The notes under the pieces: model-generated
Database searches by the model: none
Told to the model about the DNA's origin: nothing
Seen by the model: the letters and a program-made list of their open reading frames with translations, nothing else
Shown here: positions 1 through 12,091 of the stretch, piece by piece
Position numbering within the stretch: the first letter of the stretch is position 1
Layout: each line of letters begins with the position of its first letter
Assembly: GCA_963924555.1 (NCBI GenBank)
Contig: OZ004592.1
Span: 3,782,001-3,846,000 of the forward strand
Direction of reading: 5' to 3'
Origin: Crambe crambe
Taxonomy: Eukaryota > Porifera > Demospongiae > Poecilosclerida > Crambeidae
DNA length: 64,000 nucleotides
Program-made: the position numbers and the translations under genes

Positions 1-1873
1 TTCAGACTTCAGGTCACAATTGGCATATCCATGTGAATCCCTCTCCATCCAGTGAAGTAACATGCTCACCTACAGTTGGCGGGCACTACAATCCCTTCAA
101 TGTTTCACTGAGTAAGATTTTGTCTCAATTGGAATGCCAGTATTAAGTATGGATTACAGTGGGGAAATTTTCCATACCAAAAATACAAACAATTGTTCAT
201 ATGAGATATCTGGAACCTGGTCATAATGTACCTTTGTCACCGAACAAAGTATATGCAGAGGTGCACGGTAACCTTTAGTATTAGGTCCTTGGAACTTGAA
301 AAAAAAATTTCATGAGGTGTGAAATCCAAGCATGATGATTTTAATGTAACATTTACAGGTGTTGATGGTGGCAACAGCAACTATGGAACTGACTGCTCTC
401 CACGTTACCAACTCAGGTACTTGATGTAGGATCAATGTCCCCATGACTTATAACAATATTCCTGATGACATATACAATCAGATATCTGTTTCTAATTTCT
501 TGCAAGCAGCCTGTTCACCAATGCTTCCCACTGGTTCTATGGGGGTGGGGGTCCCATCCTCATAATTTACTCACATTATTAATCTAAACAAAGAGAAGTC
601 TCTCTTAGTTGTCCAATGATGGTGTGATGTGATGATGTCATTGTATATACGAATATTATAATGGCACAGATGTGAGAGTGGAGACTTGGTTGGGAAGCAT
701 GGCTCACTCAATATATCACCCAACGGACCAAACCGTCCTACTTACACTTACATTGATAGCAATCTCCATCTGACTGGCAACTCTACCAGTAAGTATACAT
801 TAGACATTAGAGTGGGAATTATTCTTTATGCATGATGGCTGATGGCCATTGCGATAGAACTGTCTGTCCTGATTATAATTCAGTGAGTCCATTAATTAAA
901 CAGTCCCTTATCTTTTATGATCTGTATTGCAGTTATTGGACGATCTATAGCATTGCACGACATCATCACAAACCTGCCCATCTTTGACTGTGGCACCATC
1001 AGCCGATACTACATATCATCTCGAGATGTGATGGTCACAGCTAAGGCAGGAAATATACTGAGGTAACTCAGAAGCAATGGTGCCCTGTTGCTAAGGCTCC
1101 CCTGTCCCTGCCACTACGGACCAGGTTGAAGTTATTTGTATATAGAGTGTATATTATAGAAAGGCAGTTTTAGATTGTCCTTTACTGGGAGCTATTTCAG
1201 AGTGTCCTTCATTGGAGGTTCCACTGTAAATACATTTCTTTTATTGTGTGCACAGGACAAGGTTGACTGAAATGCTTTCTCAGATGATCAGTGTGGACCC
1301 CACCGACATTCTAGTCCTTGGCCTGCAAAACACTACACTATTTGGCTTTCAATGTGTGAATGTGAAAGTTCAAGTATTAGGACCCACTCGTAAGGAAGAT
1401 ATATTATAGATAAACTTAGATTTCCTAGCCTGAAACCTGTAAGAAACTTGGTAAATTCAAAATCTTGTGGAAAAAAGTGTTTCCTTCAGGTTTCTCTTGG
1501 AAATGCAAGGGAAATCTACTTTTTTTTGCAGTGATACATAACAGCAATCACTATAATAATGTAAATTAAAGTCCAGCACTTTGCTTTATTCTGTAGTGGA
1601 AAGCCTTGAGCATCACCTCACTTGAAACAGGCCCTAACTCCCAATTCCACTTCTACTGATGGGCTAAACCCCACCCAACAACTTTCTTATGATTGTGTTT
1701 CATAATAGTGACCTCTCACTATACACTACACAGAGAACATGGCTGACAGCTTAGCCGTTCAATTGCAGTCTCAGAGGCTTGACCTTGGTGAACTGACCTG
1801 CTCAGCTGTAATCACTCAAGCCAGCCTGTTCCTCCCTCTGATGATGGTTCTCCTCTATCTCTTTAACTTTTAA
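1..1873 (+). CDS. Cu-only SOD-like ectodomain protein, 3' part of gene
   Basis: Six exons read through in one frame: 1..111 (incomplete 5'), 359..416, 670..788, 933..1062, 1256..1389 and 1734..1873, all with GT-AG borders and matching phases. The product shows the Cu/Zn superoxide dismutase fold signature: WHIHVNP (two copper-type histidines), GGHYNPF (the bridging-type histidine), DLVGKHG, and IGRSIALHD (fourth copper-type histidine). The second and third zinc-type His and the zinc Asp are not obvious, which resembles extracellular Cu-only SOD-repeat proteins rather than cytosolic SOD1. After the SOD domain comes about 80 residues I do not recognise, then a C-terminal hydrophobic stretch (ASLFLPLMMVLLYLF) ending two residues before the stop. 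That is typical of a GPI-anchor signal or tail anchor. The gene begins outside the window, so more SOD repeats may lie upstream. It is convergent with SDAD1, with about 200 bp between stop codons. Catalytic activity is inferred only. Confidence 0.72.
1141..1238. repeat. Copy of the dispersed 'GGTTCCACTGTA' repeat inside an intron
   Basis: Intron 4 of the SOD-like gene contains the motif series 'GTCCTTTACTGGGAG', 'GTGTCCTTCATTGGAGG', 'TTCCACTGTA'. The same words recur at 11222-11360, 19945-20062, 29120-29175, 34676-34861, 46770-46990 and 60545-60700, so this is a short interspersed family. Confidence 0.5.
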
Positions 1874-2074
1874 TCCTTACGTTATATAACACACATGAAC
1901 TAGAACTAGTTACATTATGCTGACTTTCTTTTTAATGATGTTTTTTTTGACCTCATAATATGTATAGTGCAACTGTAGTCTAGAATCCACAAAGGTGGAA
2001 TGGTACTCTACAAGAAAAGGAGAATTTTCAATGAAAAGCAAATTGGCTGATGACAGCTGCAGTGTACACATGGT

Positions 2075-3835
2075 CTATTTTTTCCTTCTCTGTTTCAAGA
2101 GTGAGTTTCTGAGAGAAATCTGAAACAGGAAGAGGCAAAAATGAAGCACCAGCTTGCTTAATAGCATGAGGTTAGCTGACTGATCACAAATCCGGTAATA
2201 GGCATACCTGTTTCTCTCTGAACGATTTCTTTTGTTTTCCTCGAATGCTTCTCTTGTACTTGATCATGGTGAACGCTTTCTTTTTTGACTTCTGCTTGTT
2301 AGTAGTACTGCTCTCTGGATTCAACTTCCGTCTCTTGGATCCAAATTTCTCTCTACCTTCTCTCCCTTCCTGTTCCAACGAACAGTTGGCATGTACACAC
2401 CGATTCTAACTGGAACACTGATCCCTTACTCACCATAACAGTAGCCAATCTTTCTTCCTTTCCTCGTCTCTTCTTTGCGTGATCTACCACCTGAATGGCA
2501 CTCTCAGGAAGCAGTTCCCCTCCCTCCTCCCTCCTCTCCTCCTGCTCCTTCAAGAGCTCGGCTAACTGCCTCTTCTTGCCCCTCCCAGGGACGAGATGGG
2601 AAGCCAGCTGCTCCATCCGTATCGCCTTGAACTCTTCTTGAGTTAGAAACTGCAAGGAAAAGAAAGATTTCTCTCCATTGTGCCACCCAAAATGATTGTT
2701 TGATTCATTTTTTGTCTTGATTGTATAGCCATGTGACCGCTCTACTCTAAGACATCACAGTAGAGTAGTACACATGTAGTGTTTGAAATTTTGGAGCAAG
2801 TTATGGCACTTCTAGCAAACACTGAAGGTGAACAGTAAACTTTAGCTCTTATTCTCTTACTCTCGTTGATCCGTCCAGGGCAGCTGCTTCTTCCGTCTGT
2901 GAGAGCATCACCTCAACTCCAGGTATGGTGTCAGTCACTTCCAACTCTCCATAATTCCTCACTTTCAAAGTTGAGCTGGCTTCAGTGGGCTTACCCTGCA
3001 GCGAGGAAAATTATCACAGTATGAATTGTCACGCCCAGGTATTTGGACGTGTGAAAGGGTAGCTTTTAAATGAAATCACTTGAGAGATCAGAAAAATAAG
3101 GTCTTACTCATTTTATATGAAAATGGACAAGTTACTGAGCATGTGCAATGAAGTAGGGTCATTACATGTACTGGCCAGCTGTATATAGCTGGGTCTACAT
3201 AAATAACGATCCTTTACCTAAACCAAAATCTTGACTTGTGATTACCTTTTACCTAACCCCCAAGAGACATTTACCCTGTCTTTTCTATGGAGCAACTCGG
3301 GGTTGACATCCCTGTAGAGATGGATGAGTGACCTTGCTGCCATCATTACACTCTTGTCCCTGTAGTTCTTGTAGCTTGTCAAGTCCCTTAACAATTCCTC
3401 AGACATGGCCAGAGGGCAGCGAACACAAATCTCCCTCACTGTGTTAAGCCTGAGGTAATGAGAATAAGTCAACCAAACTTCAAATTTGCTTATGATCTAT
3501 TACTTCACTTGCTTGGGTATTGGCCCCATTTGTGTATTTATCTAGCTCGGTTAATTCCGAGACCCAACTGCCATGATGTCCCTTACCCAACTGCCATGAC
3601 TTCACTGGAGTTCCTCTCTGTTACGAAATTATTCACAATAGCTCGCATAGCAGGTTCCAGAATCTGCCATAAAACACTGATTTGGTTCCAAAAATTGGAA
3701 GTATGATGGAACTCACTTCAGGTGGTACCAATTGATGACTGGATTGTGCTAAGTATGTGAGAATCTTTGTGATGTCTTTTTGATGAGGTTGGATGTAGCG
3801 TTGCAAGTATGGATAGTAGTTGAATAAGAAGAGCT

Positions 3836-3922
<87 letters not shown>

Positions 3923-6900
3923 TTAATTAGAAACATGAAACATGTTTATTACTTGATGTAATCCAATGAGACGAGATATGAGTGACATCATCATGAGCCG
4001 AACTTCGAATTTATCCTTCGAATTTTCCAGTTTCTTGAAGAGCTCTTCAGAGAAGCCCTGGGGGTCATTGAGGAGGTGGAGGGCAGAGAAGATGGCCATG
4101 CTTTGAGTACTCTTCTTTCGCTTATGCTTCCTCTACAAAGGAATCACTGTAATTTCAACCCCTTCAAATTTCTTGAAACCTCCCTTCATAAAAAGGAGAT
4201 ACACTTCCACACCTTAATGGTTGCTAGGGCCTTGGCCATCTTTCTCTCTTTCTTCCTCCCCTTCTTAGAAGTTTGTTTTGAGATGATGTAACTTCTCATG
4301 GTTCTTGACTCGTCCTGCATATGAAAAAGAAAGACTTACTTTTTGAATTCTGGACAATTGAAAAAATGTTCTACCCTTTTTATTTGGGTCCCATTTGAAG
4401 TCATTATTGAATAGATAAATTTCAACTTCTTCACTCACTCACTCATTCACTTACCTCACTCTCACTACTGCATGCATCTTCTTCCTCCTCACCTTCCTCA
4501 CTGCCTGTCAAGAAGAACTTCAGAGCACACACCGATATCTGCACACGTAAGGAGACAGACAGTGAGATTTATTGCCTATTGTTTTGTTTTTACATACCTT
4601 CCTTACAGGAGAAAAGCATGCTGATGCAATGACATTGACAGTCTTGGCATCATTCCTGAGAGGGAGGGAGGGAGAGAGAGAGAGAAGCTGCTGTAGTAGT
4701 TGATTCTACTGCCTTAATGACCTGATCAATCTACTGCATTTTGAGGGAACTTAATGACCTAATCATTCCAAGTACATCAAGCTAATGACCTGATCATTCC
4801 AAGTAGATACTTACTTCAAACTAATGACCTGATGATTCTACTGCATTTTGGGGAAACTTAATGACCGGATCCTTCCAAGTACGTACTTACTTAAAGCTAA
4901 TGACAGATGAATCTACTGCACATTTTGGGGAAACTTAATGACCTGATCATTCCAAGTACATCAAGCTAATGACCTGATCATTCCAAGTACATCAAGCTAA
5001 TGACCTGATCATTCCAAGTACATCAAGCTAATGACCAAGTGCGTACTTACTTCAAATTAATGACCTGATAAATTCTACTGCATTTTGGGGAAACTTAATG
5101 ACCGGATCCTTCCAAGTACGTACTTACTTCAAGCTAATGACCCGATCCTTCTACTGTACTTGGTTCAAGTCAATTAATGACCCAGTCATTCTACTAGCAC
5201 TTTGGTAATAACCTGATTGCTGACACACTGCTCTATGACTTGTGCTCTGACTTGCTGATCAGAGTACATCAGTAAGAGCAAGAATTTATCAACTCATTTA
5301 TCGATACTGCTCTGACGTACTGATTTTACATACCAAATGTTCTTCTTGTAGAGTTGGATTATCACTTCCAGAGACATTCTGGCAGCCATTGTGGAACTAT
5401 CTCTCAACATGGTGTACATGAAGCTCTGAAGACCCTGAGGAACGAAAATTCAATGAATAGCCAATCACAGAATTAGAGATGACTGGACCCACAACTAATT
5501 CATGTATTACAAGGCACGAGATGTCCAAATGTCCTGCCAAATTTCTGGCATCAAGCAGAGGATTCCATCCCCATCCCCCCAAGTAGTAGAAAGGAGTAGA
5601 AGTCTCTTACCCGGTTAACTTTGTTGTTTTTCTTTTTGGAGTTGATTCTCTTGATGTCAGTCACTATGTGATTATAGAGAGCCTGGGAACAAAGGAGAAC
5701 TAATTGCACTGCACATGACGAGACCAGAAGCACTCGTACTCATACCCACATACCCTTGTACCCACATACCCTCGTACCCACATACCCTTGTACCCACATA
5801 CCCACATACCCTCATACCCACATACCACTTGTACCCACATACCCTCATACCCACACACCCTTGTACCCACATACCACTTGTACCCACATACCACTTGTAC
5901 CCACATACCACTTGTACCCACATACCCTTGTACCCACATACCTATACATTTTCAGAGTACAATTTGCCCTTAGTCCACACTCAGTGAACTCCCTGAATAC
6001 AACCTACATTTCTTTCTAAGTCACCAAAATTAGGACTGTATTGGTCACAGAGTTCTCATATTACGTACCTTACGCAGTATCTTGTCTTGGCAGCGAAAAA
6101 GTTCAAAAAAGAGTTCCAACAGTCTAAATAAGAGATCAAAGGAATAAAATCACATCAAAAGGACTACCCTTCTACTCACTCACCCTTGGGGTTCAATTAC
6201 GTCCCTGTTCCGCATGAGAATGAGACCACGACACAGAATCATTCTGATTTCTGGTTCCAGAGTGGGCCCATGTTGACGGAGCAGGGACATCAAGTCACCT
6301 GGGAAGGACTCCATGTCATCTCTGTAACAATTACATATCTGAGCAGAAAAAAATAAATTATAAAGTCTTCATCTCCTTCCAGAACTACAATTTGATTGGT
6401 CAGCACAGTTAAAATTGATGGCTGGAAATCACCTCCTTACCTGACACAGAAACATCACCAGTTCTTCCAGTTTCTTTGACTCTTGTGCAGGATTGAGAAG
6501 AAAGAGCTGCAACAGGGACTTATAGTGCTGATACTGCTGAAGAAACTGCAAAAGAAATAACGCAGAATTGTAGAAACCAATCTAATCGCCAGTGCAAATT
6601 TTGTGCATTTTTGTCTTACACAGATGACATCACACCTTTGAGAAAATGAGATACATTAAGCTGACTTAATGGCTTATAAGTGATAAGGTTCTCAAACCGT
6701 AAATTGGGAAATTTTTCAATGTTAATTTATTTTTGTGGTCATGTTCAACAATGAAAATAAAACACATGAAAATTAATTGCCTTGTACAAAATAGTGTAAA
6801 AGCAAAAATAAAAATTGTAAACTTGAAATTATTATTTAACAAAAACTTCTATTTTTAGTGTGCAAAAGTAATGGTGATCAAGAGTCGTGAATGTTTAGGG

Positions 6901-9900
6901 GTTTAGGGGAGATGAACAGAAGTTATCTTGCTACAAAGAAATAGTATTCTAAGATGTATGTCCATACATTATATATAAAATGGCCATGTTTGCTATAAAT
7001 CTCGTGTTAATAATTTATTCTCAAGTCACCTGAGCTATCCAGGGCACCATTATAAATTTTTCATCAGTGAAGCTATCATCAGATTCATGTCGACAACAAG
7101 TATCAGAGTAGATGTGTTATAAGGAGAGCATCCAGAGAAATATGGAATAAACCATTGTTCATGTTCAAGCCATAACACAGTTTGTATTTATTAGTGCTCC
7201 AAGCAAGTAGCAGGAATAATCCAGATTTTCATCCAAGATGGAGGCCTAAACTGTAGCTAACTACATGAAGTGGTGTACAAGCATACTAGCATAACCAGAA
7301 GTGTAGAAAACCTTATAATGGCAGTGCACCATGCCAGAAAATGTGGGCCAGGTTGTCAGTGTATTGGTTGTAACAACACTGTTTTTGTACTACCTACATC
7401 CATTGATCACTGCTAACCCTCCCCGTCTTCCAATGCAGGCTCACAACTGAAGTGGAAATTCAAGTAACCAAGCTGTCAAGAATGGAGTCATTATAGTGTG
7501 TATTACGTTATCTGTAAAGATACAAGAGTAACAAGTTAGTCTTTTGAAAAGACTAGGAATGCCTCGGCACTTAAGTGCAACCTCTATTTAATTTTAATTT
7601 TAAATGCTTTATAGTGAATAAGACGTGACAGTGGTATATAAGAGACAATAAAGATACACTGAGGATCACTGGCTTGAAACCAGAGTCCTACAAGGATGAT
7701 TGGCTGAACACTCATGGGCATAATTAATGAAAGGGGGTTGTGGGGTCAAATGTTTCTACAAAATGTTGCCAAATATTTCTCTCAGCTTCTTTTCTGTGGA
7801 GAGTTCCAAATAAAGCACATTGAGCAACATGGCTTAGTAGTAAGATTAGTATTTACACACTATTCTTGCTGTTCAACTGTCGTTTAATGGTTATTCTCAG
7901 CATAGCTTGATTGAAGTATGTGTACTGGATTCTCTCATTGTTTGGAAGCCTCAAAGTCTTAGTTCTGAGATTCTCCTTCACCATGGCTCTCTCTTTGACA
8001 CTTCAAACGAAGCACTAGTTTGTGTACCTTGCAATCTCTGTTGTTTTTGTTCACTGCTGTCTTTTAGTCAGTTCTCTGCATGTGATAATTGGCTTGATTT
8101 GTTGGCAAAGGCGGCCAAGAATCATCAGTACTAGAGTTATCGCGTAGTAACTGCGAGCCTGAGCTGAGCCTGTCTGTTTGTCCTTTAGTACTTTGTCTAG
8201 CTAGCCTAGCCAGAGCTAAATTAATGCACGTGCTCGATACGCATCACCGTGCATCATTGCGCGTGCGCGTGAAACGTACCACCATCCCCGATCATAGTCG
8301 CTTCCAGCACTGCGCCTCGGCACTTCGGTGCCGAGGCAAAAAAAGGAAAGTAGGGATGGCTGTGTGTGGTTCAAAAAAGTTCAGCAACAAGAGAGTGAAC
8401 TTCAGTACCATGACAGGCCAAGATGAGACATAAAGGGAGTGAAGCAGGAATACCGTACAGCGGTTTTTTTTTTCAGAGATAAAATACTTTGTTAATCATC
8501 AAAGGATAATACAGATGAAGAATTACGGTAGTCTTTTATTCAGTACGCAACAATATCTACGGACTTCGCTTCACAGCTGCTGAATTTCTGGTTGCATACT
8601 ATTTTTGGCCTTCATTTCTTCAGGTATAGCCCTCTTTGCGATTGTGGCAACTTCTTAATTGATGGAATCTAGCTAGTTCAGTCTTAGATAAGAGCTAATT
8701 GTATGCTATGATGTCAGATTCTCACCACTAAAGTGGACCAGAAGGTTAGGTGAGTTACGTATAGTGCCGTAGTTGAATGTACGGAACGTCTAAACGGTGG
8801 CTTTATTTGGAAAAATTTTCAATAGACTAAATACCGAAATTACCGAATTTTTATCCTCACCGAAATTATCCCGCTGTACGGCAGTTAGCTCGTAGTTTGG
8901 TAATATTGGTGATGTGTAAGGGGTGCTGAACTTTTTTGAACCGCACACAGCCATCCCTACTTTCCTTTTTTATTTAGAATAAATCTTTTTTCCTCTACTT
9001 GTTCATCACTTCTTTTTTTTTTTGATGTAATCCTCTATTATTTTATTATAGGCAACTGGATGCTGTGATCCTGCTATCCAAGTTAAAGTTCATGTATTGT
9101 AGCTATGTAGTTCATTGGAGGTTTCATCATAATATTGTATGAGCTGAAATGAATCTGATCTGGAAGGACTAATGCTGATGGAGTTCGTATCTATTCATTG
9201 ACCTATAATTTTTTACTGGTGTTATGCATGTACCTGCAGTAAGGCTTGATTCATAACCAGACTAGTGCCTAGGTTTTATGCTCCGAGCATCGAGAGACCA
9301 ATATGAAGAGAGAAAGCTAACGACAGATTCACTAGTCAGTTGTTAGGTCAAGGTCCAAGAATCACGTGTATGGGGATGGGGGATAAATGTCTGCCATGTT
9401 GTAGGTTGAAAGCTAGCATGATGTGCCATTTTTGAATAAGGTAAAGGATTATAGCATAGTCAATTTTGAGTAGTGTGGTATAAGCATTTGAACGAACCAT
9501 GATGATGAACGACCGGATGAAAATGGTGATTTTAGAAGTTGCTGTAAAATGATACTGCTTTGTCTTCTGCTCTTCATATTTGAGTCCTAGCACATTGAAG
9601 GTGTTCTGTCTTCAAGTTAGTAGTTGTTGACTGTAGGAGGGAAGTATTCTGGAGCTATGAAAGAAATTACTAAGTATTAGTCCAATGGGGCAATCCGTGC
9701 CATCCCTACTTAGAGAGTACTATTGTGCTCTCTGATGGTGTCATTTGCACAGAAATGATTATTGGATTATGAGTATTCCTCTATAGAATATACTGTATCT
9801 GTGCAAAGTTACAAAATGGCCAACCATTATTCCAAAGTGTATAGCCCTTAGGGCCAATCAGTAGTAGACAATCTGAATTACACATATGCCACGCTTACTC

Positions 9901-10301
9901 GGAATGTCAATCGGACACAGAGCCAGATATATTTAACCTCTAGGGTATGGCTATTCAACTTGCTAGACAGCCAACCAAACCTTGGTAGCTCTCTGGTGTT
10001 TACAACAGGAAATCCGACAATACAGAAATTGATTGATAACTCCCAAATTTGCACCACAGGCCACCTGTGCAGGCCACCCTTGCTGGGAGAATAAAAATTA
10101 TATTTCCGTGCGAGGTTGCTTGCCACAATGCTTTGTGACGAGCACCGAGATACGACGGTAGTAACTAGCTAGGCTAAACTCCTAGCTAGAGCCTACAATG
10201 TTCACCTCATCTCTGTAAGCGTGACTGTCTCTCTTTATCAGGTTCTGCAACTGAGGGAGGTTGGTAGGTAACTGGTTCCTGTTCCTTACACTCCTCTCCA
10301 T
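2075..10301 (-). CDS. SDAD1: SDA1 homolog, 60S pre-ribosome export/biogenesis factor
   Basis: The SDA1 family acts in the nucleolus in 60S subunit maturation and export and in cell-cycle entry. Seventeen exons on the minus strand close in frame to 644 aa (human protein about 687): 10206..10301, 6441..6545, 6184..6338, 6069..6123, 5611..5682, 5334..5434, 4598..4655, 4455..4538, 4213..4314, 3953..4132, 3717..3833, 3587..3663, 3275..3449, 2861..2995, 2434..2649, 2208..2369, 2075..2119. Family landmarks in order: [12 protein letters not shown] (residues 16-27), [12 protein letters not shown] (33-44), [33 protein letters not shown] (about 327-336), [29 protein letters not shown] (about 411-420), GKPTEAS (460-466), then a basic C-terminus with KSFREKQ and a KQRRKK tail. 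The acidic linker is shorter than in human. Intron 1 is 3.66 kb. An E-box (CACGTG) lies 11 bp upstream of the ATG. There is a damaged tandem copy at 12.1-16.2 kb. Confidence 0.95.
3838..3922. repeat. (GT)n-(GA)n compound microsatellite abutting an SDAD1 splice acceptor
   Basis: About 65 bp of GT dinucleotides are followed by about 20 bp of GA. Read on the minus strand this is (TC)n then (CA)n, ending a few bases before the AG that opens SDAD1 exon 11 (3717..3833). The repeat therefore stands where the polypyrimidine tract and branch region should be. Confidence 0.9.
4690..5175. repeat. Degenerate minisatellite in SDAD1 intron 6
   Basis: A unit of about 31 bp built on 'AATGACCTGATCATTCCAAG' with 'TACATCAAGCT' is repeated perfectly around 4930-5035 and imperfectly on both sides, mixed with 'TTCTACTGCATTTTGGGGAAA'. 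The duplicated pseudogene carries a shorter version at 13305-13545, so copy number has changed since duplication. Confidence 0.8.
5740..5946. repeat. 14-15 bp minisatellite (TACCCACATACC core) in SDAD1 intron 4
   Basis: Tandem units of 'TACCCACATACC' plus 'CTTG', 'CTCG', 'CTCA' or 'ACTTG' fill about 200 bp between exons 5 and 4 of SDAD1. A more diverged version lies at 14100-14235 in the duplicated copy. The spurious long ORFs here are products of the repeat. Confidence 0.9.
6625..6960. repeat. SDAD1 intron-1 segment present three times in the window
   Basis: This AT-rich segment (from 'GATGACATCACACC' to 'AATAGTATTCTAAGATG') recurs at about 11805-12092 and 14855-15175. The copy at 11.8-12.09 kb is fused directly to exon 13 of the pseudogene and marks the duplication junction. 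Confidence 0.8.
7020..8337. other. Non-coding part of SDAD1 intron 1
   Basis: I see no credible exon here. The stretch contains a copy of the 'TGCCTCGGCAC' word (near 7560) and otherwise unique AT-rich sequence. The matching intron in the pseudogene loses similarity near 15245. Confidence 0.5.
8311..8345. repeat. Perfect 10-bp stem hairpin with TTCG loop and A-tail
   Basis: GCCTCGGCAC, a TTCG loop and the exact reverse complement are followed by an A-run. A related copy (loop TCTG, stem slightly decayed, then eight A) is at about 32775-32822, and the half word GTGCCTCGGCAC occurs near 32248 and 7560. It looks like the 3' end of a short interspersed element. Confidence 0.5.
8339..8971. mobile_element. 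MITE-like foldback with 48-bp terminal inverted repeats
   Basis: Left TIR 8339..8386 and right TIR 8924..8971 are reverse complements over about 48 bp with one mismatch (core GGAAAGTAGGGATGGCTGTG). A second inner inverted pair (ATACCGTACAGCGG at 8449 and CCGCTGTACGGC at 8871) extends the foldback. There is no coding capacity. It sits inside SDAD1 intron 1 and the corresponding position in the pseudogene lacks it. Confidence 0.8.
8972..10205. other. Remaining SDAD1 intron 1; partly duplicated
   Basis: There is no supported exon. From about 9880 onward the sequence is duplicated at 15830-16080 (for example 'TTGCACCACAGGCCACCTGT'). The short ORFs here do not resemble known families. Confidence 0.5.
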
Positions 10302-10345
10302 TAATTTAGGTACACGTGGCACGCCCAGCCGGCCGGCCACGCCTT
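10302..10345 (-). promoter_or_regulatory. Putative SDAD1 core promoter with E-box and GC-rich block
   Basis: Immediately upstream (minus sense) of the SDAD1 start codon lies CACGTG at 10313-10318, next to a GC-rich block with CCGGCCGGCC at 10329-10338. The E-box is retained in the duplicated copy near 16190. E-boxes bound by Myc/USF-type factors are common at ribosome-biogenesis genes. The function here is inferred. Confidence 0.35.
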
Positions 10346-11800
10346 TTCATTACTAGTATCATCACCCGGTACGGTACCCTTTACCAATTCCCAAATCACG
10401 CGCGAAAGCAGCTTTTCTGGTTTACCAAAATTAAATTGCGGTACATATTAAATAACTTGGGTAGAATTTCTTTCCCACCTGGTATGTACGTGGATTCCCA
10501 TCTCCCCTACACAGACCTTAAGTATGTAGACCATCTGTGTCTATAATTCCTTGCAAGCAGAAGTTGATCAACCAACGAATCACTCATCTTTGATCAGAAG
10601 GATTTAAAAGAATGCGTTTCAAAGAACCTCTTTGTTTCCGTATGGGGGTTAAGGGTGCAGGCACACTCCACCCACGCATGGTTGCTAGGAAAAATTAACT
10701 TAAAAACTATTCATGATAGAAATTTCTAACTTGCACCACATTATTAAGTATCAGAATAGTACTACATACACAAAAAATGAAGGAGGACCAATCAAAATGA
10801 CTGATGTTATTACTGATTTCATTCTCAAGGTAAACTGCATTGCATCTCAATGACCACTTGGAATCAATGGCTGATTTTTGATATACACTTATTGCCATAA
10901 AAATTACATTTAGTTTTTGTCAATTCACATTCTACTTTTCATATAGGATCTTGTATCTTGCACATTCTGTATTAGCTCAAATGATAGCCCCTCCCCCCTC
11001 CTTCCCATAATTTTATTTTCTATTATTGCACATGCAGAGGCTTACATCATTACATCTTATAGTTGGTGAGAGGTCTGATTTCAGCAAATGGAACTACAAT
11101 TGTAGCTATATTATACTCAGCTGCAACAAGGCACTCTGCTCTCCTCCCTCTGAAATGAACTCTACTGGAATGAAGGATAACAGTCTCATGTGCTGGGTTA
11201 TTCTGAGTATATATACTGCCACTGAGTGTACAGTGCAACCTCTGATGAAGGACAAACTTCTCGACAATTATCTAATACACTCTATACAAAATAACAGGAC
11301 AACCGTGACAAAAGACTGGGTCCAAAGTAGGTGTGTCCAACATTCAGAGGTTCCACTATAGCTGTTTGCAGAGCCGATATTACACACGGTCATGTGATTT
11401 ACAGCACAATGATAATGTATAGCATATGATGGTGGCAGTGATGTGCTAAAAATACTATCATACGCTGGTACTACTACTAGACCCCTCGGAGAGGAATCAA
11501 GAACGTGCAGGATACCGCCTCGGGGGGATCAAGAATGTGATTAGGAGATTGAGGTCCACCACATGGTTAATGAAGTATGAAATGATAATAACATAGGTTA
11601 TGCAGTCATAATTTAACTTACGAGATAAATAACTGAACTGTGTATACGCATAAACCAATTCAATGCATGGACCGAATTTACCAGTACCACATGGTGAAAT
11701 GCTAACTTAAATTTCAAGTGGGTATCAAAAGTCACAATGTGAAACCCTCAGGGCAAAATGAAAAAAACAACAAAAAACAACAAAAAAAAACAAACAAACA
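10346..11800. other. Upstream region of SDAD1, duplicated, no gene seen
   Basis: No coding exon is supported. 10980-11770 pairs with 19690-20410 (shared 'GTTGGTGAGAGGTCTGATTT'). A copy of the 'GGTTCCACT' dispersed repeat lies at 11222-11360. An A-rich run with CAAA repeats at 11760-11805 marks the join to the intron-1 fragment. Confidence 0.5.
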
Positions 11801-11804
11801 AAAA

Positions 11805-12091
11805 ACATGGCCTTTGAGATACATTTAAGCTGCTTATAGATGATAGGGTTCTCAAACTGTAAATTGGGAAATTTTCGATGTTAATTTATTTTTGTGGTCA
11901 TGTTCAACAACAAAAATAAAACACACGAAAATTAATTGCCTTGTACAAAATAGTGTAAAAGCAAAAATAAAAATTGTAAACTTGAATTATTATTTAACAA
12001 AAACTTCTATTTTTAGTGTGCAAAAGTAATGGTGATCAAGAGTCGTGAACGTTTAGGGGAGATGAACTTGCTACAAAGAAATAGTATTCTA
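11805..12091. repeat. Displaced SDAD1 intron-1 fragment at the duplication junction
   Basis: This is about 290 bp homologous to 6640-6956 (and to 14870-15175). It ends at 'AATAGTATTCTAAGATG', where the sequence passes straight into the middle of pseudogene exon 13 ('GATGAGTGACCTTGCTG'). The join shares only the short word AGATG. Confidence 0.75.

Noticed and set aside
5740..5946. Regular spacing of 'TACCCACATACC' suggested a CRISPR-like array
   Set aside because: There are no unique spacers, the units are contiguous, and it lies in an intron of a eukaryotic gene; it is a minisatellite.
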